NCBI GenBank assembly: GCA_900769965.1
Contig: CAAGIQ010000119.1
Coordinates: forward strand, 1-5,052
Direction: 5' to 3'
DNA: 5,052 nt
Source: Bacilli bacterium
GTDB lineage: Bacteria > Bacillota_I > Bacilli_A > RFN20 > CAG-288
The notes under the pieces were generated by a model that saw nothing but the letters and a program-made list of their open reading frames with translations, had not been told where the DNA came from and did no database searches. Both the position numbers and the translations under genes were made by a program. Shown here in pieces: positions 1 through 5,052 of this stretch (position 1 is the first letter of the stretch; each line of letters begins with the position of its first letter).

Positions 1-19
1 CACGACGCTCTTCCGATCT
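1..19. other. Residual Illumina sequencing adapter (not genomic)
   Basis: The first 19 bases, ending in GCTCTTCCGATCT, match the 3' end of the standard Illumina TruSeq/universal adapter exactly, as I know that sequence. On the minus strand they read AGATCGGAAGAGC and onward, the usual read-through signature. They abut the protease reading frame without an in-frame stop, so an automatic gene caller would add about six false residues (R-S-E-E-R-R) to that protein. Genuine sequence starts at base 20. This is an untrimmed library remnant at a contig end. Confidence 0.97.
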
Positions 20-1117
20 AACTCCACTAGAACCTTGCGAATTGCTGCTAGACTCGGTTAACCAATAATAATCACTATCATCAGAAGCTCCAACAGAAAT
101 CAAATTGCTTAATCCATATTTTGTTGGATATGAACTCCTAGTACCATCAGAATCTAAGTTAATCAATTCATTTCCAGCAGAACAAACAATCAAACCGCTA
201 TACTGTGAAAATGCATCACATTCAGCTTGATTATAATAAGGGTTTGTAGCACTAAAGTTTATTATTGGCAAATTAATTGATGTTGCATAGCTTACCGCTT
301 GAATTATTGAACTTGATAAAAGATTCTGAGTATTATCTTGGAACATCTTAATAGAAATAAGTTCTACATTTTTTGCAACCCCCTCAGTGTTATAAGTGTT
401 ATTATGTTTTGATCCTATAACTCCTGCAACATGAGTTCCGTGTGAATCTGTACATGTTGGTGTTGTTAAATATGTATATCCGTTCCCAGATGAGCAATCT
501 ACATGTGCTTGATTGTAATCGTTATGGTAGAGATTATCATATAAATATGTATGAACTCCATCAATCCCATGATCAAGAACACCTATCTGAATCGGTTTTT
601 TAGATCCGTATGATAGTGATTTAGCAGAATAACCATTAATCTTGTTAATCCCCCAATCATACGAAACAGTACTTGAAGAATCAGCCACAGAAGAAGACGA
701 ACTCTCATAAACGTTGTTATAAGAAACACTTTCGACACCATCGATATTTAGGAGTTTCCCTTTAATATCTTCTAAATCAAATTTATCTTGCTTAATTGTA
801 ATTTTAACAATTGCTTTGTAGTTTTCTTTAACTTCAACACTTTTAATGGTGTTTTTATCTATTGCTTCTCTTATGGATTTGCTTAAAACAACAACTTGGT
901 TGCATCCAGGCAAATCAAAATCATTTGCCGAAAAATCTTTCTTCTTTTTGGAAATATCTTTATTAAGAGTAACTAACAAATCGTTTTCAACGTGTTTTGA
1001 TTTTACCTTCTCAAGTGTATGAATCTGCTTTTTATTAAAGCCTAAATTATCATTAACTACTTGTGGAAAAGAATTTAGAATAAAACCAAAAACTGCTAAT
1101 AGAATACATTTTTTCAT
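20..1117 (-). CDS. Secreted subtilisin-like serine protease (S8 family), C-terminus cut off by contig end
   Basis: A predicted exported endopeptidase of the subtilase family; 366 codons are visible. The start is ATG at 1117-1115, six bases after AGAGG. Residues 1-20 form a signal peptide (MKK followed by a hydrophobic stretch to about FGFILNSF). Residues about 30-135 look like a propeptide of the I9 inhibitor/chaperone type, ending in G-V-E-S-V-S. A Ser-rich linker (138-152, five Ser in a row) leads to the catalytic domain. There I see the Asp motif GVLDHGID (D182), the His motif SHGTHVAG (H226) and the oxyanion motif SAGNE (N316). The 90-residue His-to-Asn gap matches subtilisin (91). VGAS is at 342-345. 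The nucleophile Ser motif (GTS.A.P) would lie beyond the contig end, so activity cannot be judged. DHG in place of the usual D-T/S-G is odd. Cys 208, 222, 300 and 312 could form disulfides. The substrate is unknown. It has its own promoter after the whiA terminator, so it is probably not part of the upstream operon. Confidence 0.93.
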
Positions 1118-1123
1118 AATTCG

Positions 1124-1128
1124 CCTCT
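1124..1128 (-). promoter_or_regulatory. Ribosome binding site of the protease gene
   Basis: AGAGG lies six bases before the ATG at 1117-1115. This fixes the protease start, and the hydrophobic signal peptide that follows it supports the choice. Confidence 0.8.
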
Positions 1129-1143
1129 TTGTTTATGAAACAA
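1129..1143 (-). repeat. Perfect inverted repeat between promoter and RBS of the protease gene
   Basis: TTGTTT, CAT, AAACAA on the minus strand: 6-base arms around a 3-base centre. It begins at the last base of the proposed -10 box and ends next to the AGAGG ribosome binding site. That position would suit a repressor operator or a small 5' leader hairpin. In such AT-rich sequence it could also be chance, and I cannot name a regulator. Confidence 0.35.
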
Positions 1144-1171
1144 TTATAATTTTCTTTACTGTTAACTGCAA
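1143..1171 (-). promoter_or_regulatory. Putative sigma-A type promoter of the protease gene
   Basis: On the minus strand TTGCAG (1171-1166) is followed by a 17-base spacer and a perfect TATAAT (1148-1143), 26 bases before the ATG. The -10 box and spacing are ideal, while the -35 box keeps only TTG plus weak similarity. Its place just after the whiA terminator supports independent transcription of the protease. Confidence 0.6.
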
Positions 1172-1222
1172 CATATTCTTATATGAACACCATTCAAAAG
1201 GTATTTTCTTGTTCTTCTATAT

Positions 1223-1257
1223 AAAAAATTCTCGATACTTTATATACCAAGAATTTT
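1223..1257 (-). terminator. Intrinsic terminator after whiA
   Basis: The minus-strand arms AAAATTCTTGGTA (1257-1245) and TATCGAGAATTTT (1237-1225) form a 13-bp stem with two G-U pairs and a 7-base loop. The six-T run at 1228-1223 completes a Rho-independent terminator, with four of its Ts in the stem. The stem begins inside the whiA TAA codon (1258-1256), so whiA is the last gene of its transcript. The stem is AT-rich, so its strength is uncertain. Confidence 0.75.
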
Positions 1258-2194
1258 ATTTCAGTTTTTCAGCATCCTTTTCAATCTTTTTAAAGATGTG
1301 GACTACTCCAGACTTAGTAATCTGAATTCCTTTAGAAATTGCTAGATCCGCTAACTCCTGATAGGAAGCATCTTTATTTTCTTTTCTTAGATCAACTAAG
1401 ACTTTAACTTTGTCTTCAAAATATACCGAGCCTATCTTATCTTCGATAATCTTGATATCTTCTATATTTTTCTCACCTGTTTTTAACGTTCTTCCATAGT
1501 TAGCTTGCGAACAGATCATAAGCCTATTCTCATTGTTGAAGAAATCTCTAGTAAGTCTTTCATTCTCGTAATCTAACATCATCGAAATCGCACCCATCAT
1601 CGATAAAAAGACAGGAATTTGATCACTCTTTTTTAAATAGACCACATATTTCTCTCTTCTTTTAGTAAGTTTAAAGTTCATCTCTTTCTCATCTTTATAT
1701 GACGTTAACTTCTTAAGTACTCTATTAGCGTCATCTTCATGGTTGAAACATAGCTCTAAAAAGTAGCTGCCTTTAGATGGGTTAGAAAGCTGACCTGACG
1801 CTAAAAATGTACCGACCATAAAGCCTCTTACATAATCTTTTTTAAGCATCTTAGAAAGCTTCATCCTCTCGAGATTAGATACTATTTCAAGATCTTCTAA
1901 TATCTCTTTAACCTTCTCTTCTACCGTAATTACATATATGGTATTCTTCTCTAATCTAAGCTGCTTTTGATAGGTGAAACGAGGCTTAACTTTATAGACA
2001 TCCTTTAACGCGTTAAATATGAGCTTCATTACCGAAGCGTTAGATGAAGACATCTTTAAAGAGGACGAAAAAAGCGAATATGATCCGACATATCTTATAA
2101 AGCCAGATAATATTCCTTTCTCCTCTTCTAACGAATAAGAAAGTAAGGCTAGCTCCGATTTAACACGTTTAGAATAAGTCTCTTCTTTAGCCAT
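1256..2194 (-). CDS. whiA: WhiA family DNA-binding regulator
   Basis: WhiA proteins combine a degenerate LAGLIDADG homing-endonuclease fold with a C-terminal helix-turn-helix. They are known as sporulation regulators in Streptomyces and as a nucleoid-bound factor affecting division and growth in Bacillus. The protein has 312 residues, the usual family length. I see the family N-terminus (KRVKSELALL, 10-19), the LAGLIDADG-like core with RG..VGTFLASGQLSNP (123-139) and YFLEL (144-148), the linker motif NRLMICSQANYGRT (223-236), and the HTH region (about 259-311) with A..ELA.LAISKG and ITKSGVVHIFKKI (292-304). The homing-endonuclease catalytic acidic residues are not evident, as expected for WhiA. 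The ATG lies two bases after the trxB stop without a clear Shine-Dalgarno sequence (upstream bases read AAGCTAAGTAG), so translation is probably coupled to trxB. trxB-whiA adjacency is typical of reduced Bacillota and Mollicutes genomes. Confidence 0.94.
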   Translation of the reverse strand: MAKEETYSKRVKSELALLSYSLEEEKGILSGFIRYVGSYSLFSSSLKMSSSNASVMKLIFNALKDVYKVKPRFTYQKQLRLEKNTIYVITVEEKVKEILEDLEIVSNLERMKLSKMLKKDYVRGFMVGTFLASGQLSNPSKGSYFLELCFNHEDDANRVLKKLTSYKDEKEMNFKLTKRREKYVVYLKKSDQIPVFLSMMGAISMMLDYENERLTRDFFNNENRLMICSQANYGRTLKTGEKNIEDIKIIEDKIGSVYFEDKVKVLVDLRKENKDASYQELADLAISKGIQITKSGVVHIFKKIEKDAEKLK

Positions 2195-2196
2195 AA

Positions 2197-3099
2197 CTAC
2201 TTAGCTTTTAAATAATTCTTTACGCTTAAAGCTGCAATAGCTCCGTCGCTAACAGCGGTAGCTACCTGTCTAAGCAAGGTGCTTCTAATATCTCCACAGG
2301 CGAATAAGCCTTTCTCCTTAGTCGCCATAGATTCATCGGTTTTTACAAAGTAAGCGGAGTTAAGTACGTCCATGTAGTCTAAAAACTCCGTGGTAGGTAA
2401 ATTACCGATTAAAACGAACAGGCCTTTAACATCTAAAGTTCTGTTTTCTTTACCATCTATCACTACTCTTTCCAAACTATTCTCACCTTCGACTTTAACA
2501 ATATTACTTCCGTTAATTATCTCGATATTAGGTTTAGATTTAACTTCGTTAAGAAGCTCTTCTTTTACATTAGATTTTTCATTTGGATCGATTAAATATA
2601 CTTTATTAACTAACCTTGCTAAAAACAAAGCGTCTTCATAGGCTAATAAAGATGAGCCTAACAAAGCGACATCTTTACCTCTATAAAACATCCCGTCACA
2701 AGTAGCACATCTAGATATACCTTTATAATTGATCTCTTTAGCTCCTTTGACTTCAAAAGGCTTTTCTCTTATTCCGGTAGCGATAATTACCGCTTTAAAC
2801 TCGTATTTATCAGTATCGGTTTCAACAAAATAATTCCCGTTATCGTAATTTTTAGACACTTTATTAACTCTTTTATTTACTATCTTTATATTGAAATGTT
2901 CGACTTGTTCTAGCATCTTCTTCGCGAGATCTTTTCCTTCTCCAACAAAAGAAGGATAGTTTTCTATCTCACCTATTGAATTAAGCTTTCCGCCGATAGA
3001 ATTAGATTCAAAACAAGTAGGAACAATCCCATATCTAACTAGATATATAGCAGCACTTATTCCTGAAGGACCCATACCGATAACAGCAACTTCTTCCAT
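2197..3099 (-). CDS. trxB: Thioredoxin reductase-like FAD disulfide oxidoreductase with altered NAD(P)H-binding motifs
   Basis: A low-molecular-weight thioredoxin reductase, normally a cytoplasmic homodimer passing electrons from NADPH through FAD and a CxxC pair to thioredoxin. Its 300 residues are close to the usual 305-320. I see the FAD dinucleotide motif GMGPSG (8-13), a further FAD-domain segment with IENYP (45-49), ATG at 107-109, the redox-active CATCD (131-135), and the C-terminal FAD motif GLFACGD (264-270) followed by LRQVATAVSDGAIAA (276-290). The middle domain departs from the family: the NADPH motif usually reading GGG(D/N)SA is GSSLLA (148-153), and the usual HRR phosphate-binding segment is IDPNEKS (170-176). 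Cofactor use may therefore differ, as in ferredoxin-dependent members that lost these motifs. The start has AGGAG nine bases upstream (3113-3109). It follows the lgt terminator and is almost fused to whiA. Family membership is firm; the electron donor is not. Confidence 0.9.
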   Translation of the reverse strand: MEEVAVIGMGPSGISAAIYLVRYGIVPTCFESNSIGGKLNSIGEIENYPSFVGEGKDLAKKMLEQVEHFNIKIVNKRVNKVSKNYDNGNYFVETDTDKYEFKAVIIATGIREKPFEVKGAKEINYKGISRCATCDGMFYRGKDVALLGSSLLAYEDALFLARLVNKVYLIDPNEKSNVKEELLNEVKSKPNIEIINGSNIVKVEGENSLERVVIDGKENRTLDVKGLFVLIGNLPTTEFLDYMDVLNSAYFVKTDESMATKEKGLFACGDIRSTLLRQVATAVSDGAIAALSVKNYLKAK

Positions 3100-3123
3100 A
3101 TCTTTTTTCTCCTATCTAAATAA

Positions 3124-3152
3124 ATTATAAGTCAAAAGACTAATATTTGAAA
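3124..3152 (-). promoter_or_regulatory. Possible promoter of trxB-whiA
   Basis: On the minus strand a perfect TATAAT (3129-3124) lies 24 bases before the trxB ATG and 17 bases after a weak -35 candidate TTTCAA (3152-3147). A TTGACT (3135-3130) directly abuts the -10 box and is too close to pair with it. The location after the lgt terminator makes a promoter likely, but the -35 element is poor. Confidence 0.45.
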
Positions 3153-3162
3153 CTTTGAGTTT

Positions 3163-3198
3163 AAAAAAAGGCTTATAGCAAACTAGTTATAAACCTTT
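3163..3198 (-). terminator. Intrinsic terminator after lgt
   Basis: On the minus strand AAAGGTTTATA (3198-3188) pairs with TATAAGCCTTT (3177-3167), giving 11 bp with one G-U pair around a 10-base loop. The run of seven Ts (3169-3163) follows the GC part of the stem. It starts nine bases after the lgt stop, so hprK-lgt transcripts should mostly end here. Confidence 0.82.
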
Positions 3199-3207
3199 AT
3201 TTAAATA

Positions 3208-4074
3208 TTAAGCTTCTTTCTTTTTTGTTAAGTAATGTCTTATTAGATGGTTAGCAACAATAGCTAAGACACCACCTATGACAAACGCTATAGCCATGTA
3301 GAAAGACTTCATGTTATTTTCTCCACCCATGATGTATTGAGCGTTTCTTAGAGGTTCAAGTAAAGCTCTAACTAGACCGTAGAAGATGAAGTAACTAAAG
3401 GCCATATCTCCGTTTTTAAGGTGATCTTTAAATAATGATTTAAGACCTCTAGCTAACAAGAAATAACCGCCTATATTAATTAGTCCTTCGATGATAAATA
3501 AAGGAACTGCTACTTTTGAAGAAGAAGTAGGCATGTTACCCATTATGAAGTTAGGAAGGAAAGAATAAGCCTCTTCGCTAACGAATTGGCCGTATACTTC
3601 TCCGTTAAAGAAGTTACCCCATCTTCCAATTGCTTGAGCTAATAATATAGTTGGAATAACAAAGTCACAGGCTTCTAGTACATCCATTCCTTTACGTCTA
3701 AAGATAACTGTAAGTACACCAACAAGTACTCCTCCAATTACTCCGCCTTGAATAGCAAGTCCACCTTCCCACATCCTGAACATAGCGAAAGGATCAGAAG
3801 CGAAATTAGGTCCAAATTTAGTAGCCCATTCAGCGATGACAAACCAAACTCTAGCACCGATAATACCCGCCGGGAAAGCTAAGATAAAAGTTAAATCGAA
3901 GACATCCCACGGATAACCTCTTTTTCTAGCGTGGTAGGAAGAGAGGAACAAGGCTAATAAAGCCCCTGTTAAGATCAACAAAGCGTAGAATCTAATCTGG
4001 AGTCCAAATAAGTAAAATCCGTTAGGTAACTCACGTCCCCCTTCATAGAAGAAACCGAACATATCTAAGATCAT
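3208..4074 (-). CDS. lgt: Phosphatidylglycerol--prolipoprotein diacylglyceryl transferase
   Basis: Lgt is the membrane enzyme that moves a diacylglyceryl group from phosphatidylglycerol to the lipobox Cys of prolipoproteins, the first step of lipoprotein maturation. The protein is 288 residues, normal length, with about seven hydrophobic segments (roughly 21-46, 60-81, 107-125, 136-150, 188-208, 224-237 and 257-276). Family motifs are IRFYALLILTG (27-37, Tyr30 matching E. coli Tyr26), GARVWFV (73-79), WEGGLAIQGGVIGG (102-115), the Lgt signature GRWGNFFNGEVYG (150-162; Arg151, Asn154, Glu159 and Gly162 match E. coli 143, 146, 151 and 154), and YGLVRALLE (232-240; Tyr232, Arg236 and Glu240 match 235, 239 and 243). 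E. coli His103 is Gln109 here. The start is set by GGAGGAG at 4085-4079, inside the end of hprK, and its ATG overlaps the hprK TGA as ATGA, implying coupled translation. hprK-lgt pairing is common in Bacillota. Confidence 0.97.
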   Translation of the reverse strand: MILDMFGFFYEGGRELPNGFYLFGLQIRFYALLILTGALLALFLSSYHARKRGYPWDVFDLTFILAFPAGIIGARVWFVIAEWATKFGPNFASDPFAMFRMWEGGLAIQGGVIGGVLVGVLTVIFRRKGMDVLEACDFVIPTILLAQAIGRWGNFFNGEVYGQFVSEEAYSFLPNFIMGNMPTSSSKVAVPLFIIEGLINIGGYFLLARGLKSLFKDHLKNGDMAFSYFIFYGLVRALLEPLRNAQYIMGGENNMKSFYMAIAFVIGGVLAIVANHLIRHYLTKKKEA

Positions 4075-4997
4075 CTTTCTCCTCCATTCTCTTTTCTAAA
4101 TTCTGCTAGACGTCTTTCAAATTCGTAAGATGAATCGTAGCCGTACTCTTTTAGTTTCGCGTTAGTTACCGCAACTTCGATAATCTCTGACATCGATCTA
4201 GCTGGAGAAACCGGAAGAACTACTAGAGGTACTTTCTTATTAAGAATCTCAAAGGTTTCAACTGATCTTCCTAGTCTATCCGATGTAAAAGATGAATCGA
4301 AAGGAACGAGTTTAATAACTACGTTAATTTCAGATTTTCTAGTTAACGAATTAATTCCAAACATTCTAGGAACATCGATGATACCGATACCTCTTACTTC
4401 CATCATGCCATAGATAACAGATGGAGCTTGACCGAAGAGTTTACCTCTAACATAAGAGATATCTACTCTGTCATCGCTTACTAATACATGACCTTTTTTA
4501 ATTAAATCTAAACATACTTCAGATTTACCGATGCCAGAAGGACCGATTAACAAACAACCTTGACCGAAGATTTGAAGTAAGTTAGCGTGTAAAGAAGTCT
4601 TTTTAGCTAGGACTTCGCTTAAATAATATAAAGCATCCGCTTCGAATACCGATGTATCTATTTCGGTTCCAAATACCGCTACATCATTCTTTATAGCTGC
4701 ATCCATAACCGCTTTTGGACATTCTAAATCGTGGCAGACGACGATACCTGGAACTTCTTCGTTACATAGTTCAAGCATAACTTTATAAGCTTGTTCGTAT
4801 TCTAACGAATTGATATAGGTTAACTCCTTCTTTCCAAGAAGAATGAGTCTATCTTTTTGGTGGTGTTCAAAAAAACCTGTTAATTCTAGGCCCGGTCTAT
4901 CGACTTCTGGAATGTTGATATTGTGATTTATCGAGTGTTCGGAAATGTAGTATTGCTTTAATCCGAAATGGTTAGCAAATGTGATGATTGAGCACAT
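4071..4997 (-). CDS. hprK: HPr kinase/phosphorylase
   Basis: This bifunctional enzyme phosphorylates and dephosphorylates Ser46 of HPr, the phosphocarrier of the sugar phosphotransferase system, and so controls carbon catabolite repression in low-GC Gram-positives. It has 308 residues, the usual size. The N-terminal domain (1-130) includes DRPGLELTGFF (33-43). The C-terminal kinase domain has His137 (SLHANLL), the Walker A loop GPSGIGKSE (152-160), the acidic SDDRVD (174-179), the HPrK signature MEVRGIGIIDV (199-209), DRLG (240-243) and the Arg-containing loop VSPARS (263-268) before the C-terminal helices. The usual Asp after the first Walker A Gly (GDSGVGKS) is Pro here. The ATG at 4997 is the first in frame after a TAG upstream; no strong Shine-Dalgarno is visible (AGAAAGAAC precedes it), so it may be coupled to the gene ending 13 bases earlier. 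The stop overlaps the lgt start. Confidence 0.97.
   Translation of the reverse strand: MCSIITFANHFGLKQYYISEHSINHNINIPEVDRPGLELTGFFEHHQKDRLILLGKKELTYINSLEYEQAYKVMLELCNEEVPGIVVCHDLECPKAVMDAAIKNDVAVFGTEIDTSVFEADALYYLSEVLAKKTSLHANLLQIFGQGCLLIGPSGIGKSEVCLDLIKKGHVLVSDDRVDISYVRGKLFGQAPSVIYGMMEVRGIGIIDVPRMFGINSLTRKSEINVVIKLVPFDSSFTSDRLGRSVETFEILNKKVPLVVLPVSPARSMSEIIEVAVTNAKLKEYGYDSSYEFERRLAEFRKENGGER
4079..4085 (-). promoter_or_regulatory. Strong ribosome binding site of lgt inside hprK
   Basis: GGAGGAG lies in the last hprK codons, with GGAGG six bases before the lgt ATG. It is the best Shine-Dalgarno match in the window and selects this start over the Met at residue 5. Confidence 0.85.
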
Positions 4998-5010
4998 ATT
5001 TCTGTTCTTT

Positions 5011-5052
5011 CTAATCGAAGAGATCGAATTCTTTTTCTACAGCATCTAAAGC
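5011..5052 (-). CDS. C-terminal tail of an unidentified upstream gene (partial)
   Basis: The frame entering from the right edge reads A-L-D-A-V-E-K-E-F-D-L-F-D and then TAG (5013-5011), 13 bases before the hprK ATG. A frame starting one base later stops at once, and the third shows an unlikely Arg/Cys-rich composition, so this acidic tail is the best candidate. Same strand and close spacing suggest it is the previous gene of the hprK operon. Thirteen residues are too few to name a family. It could also be untranslated sequence. Confidence 0.5.
   Translation of the reverse strand, partial: ALDAVEKEFDLFD

Noticed and set aside
1..19. Continuation of the protease frame as R-S-E-E-R-R
   Set aside because: These codons are adapter sequence, so they are excluded from the CDS.
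1106..1117. Possible lipoprotein lipobox using Cys4 of the protease
   Set aside because: Cys4 sits before the hydrophobic core, not after it, and no L-x-x-C motif follows the core; an ordinary signal peptide fits better.
1172..1185. Inverted repeat CATAT-AAGA-ATATG just upstream of the protease -35 box
   Set aside because: Five-base AT-rich arms are expected by chance in this composition; not enough to call an operator.
1256..2194. Active LAGLIDADG homing endonuclease
   Set aside because: The LAGLIDADG-like fold is the normal N-terminal part of WhiA; the C-terminal HTH and the family linker motif are present and no catalytic acidic pair is evident.
2390..2641. Plus-strand open frame of 83 codons
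   Set aside because: It lies wholly antisense to trxB, has a low-complexity Leu/Ser/Thr-rich product without recognisable motifs and no ribosome binding site; it is a shadow of the real gene.
5014..5028. Direct repeat TTCGAT-CTC-TTCGAT before hprK
   Set aside because: It is short, lies in the apparent coding tail of the upstream gene (F-D-L-F-D) and is explained by the repeated Phe-Asp codons.

Overview
The window comes from an AT-rich, low-GC Gram-positive bacterium. Strong GGAGG-type ribosome binding sites and the set hprK, lgt, trxB and whiA point to Bacillota or a Mollicutes-related lineage. The genetic code looks standard: every Trp codon I read is TGG (five in lgt, two in the protease), and hprK ends in TGA. 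This argues against Mycoplasma and Spiroplasma. A reduced-genome, standard-code member of Bacilli (Acholeplasma-like, Erysipelotrichia-like or an uncultured gut lineage) is my inference. The species cannot be named from this window.

All genes lie on the minus strand, so transcription runs from high to low coordinates. At the right edge are the last 13 codons of an unidentified upstream gene (5011-5052). Thirteen bases later comes hprK (HPr kinase/phosphorylase), whose stop overlaps the start of lgt (prolipoprotein diacylglyceryl transferase) as ATGA. A good intrinsic terminator follows lgt, then a possible promoter, then trxB (thioredoxin reductase-like flavoprotein). whiA begins two bases after the trxB stop, and a second intrinsic terminator starts inside the whiA stop codon. 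A separate unit follows, with a likely sigma-A promoter, a clear ribosome binding site and a secreted subtilisin-family protease. That gene runs off the left edge.

Bases 1-19 are not genomic. They match the 3' end of the Illumina sequencing adapter, so the contig breaks inside the protease gene before its catalytic Ser motif.

Functionally, hprK controls carbon catabolite repression through HPr, lgt starts lipoprotein maturation, trxB feeds thiol redox, and whiA is a DNA-binding regulator tied to division and growth in Gram-positives. This is a compact version of a conserved Bacillota neighbourhood, lacking the rapZ and glmR (yvcK) genes often found between trxB and whiA. The main biological oddity is that the trxB product keeps its FAD site and CxxC but has lost the usual NADPH-recognition motifs. 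I found no RNA genes, CRISPR array, mobile element or novel multi-gene system.
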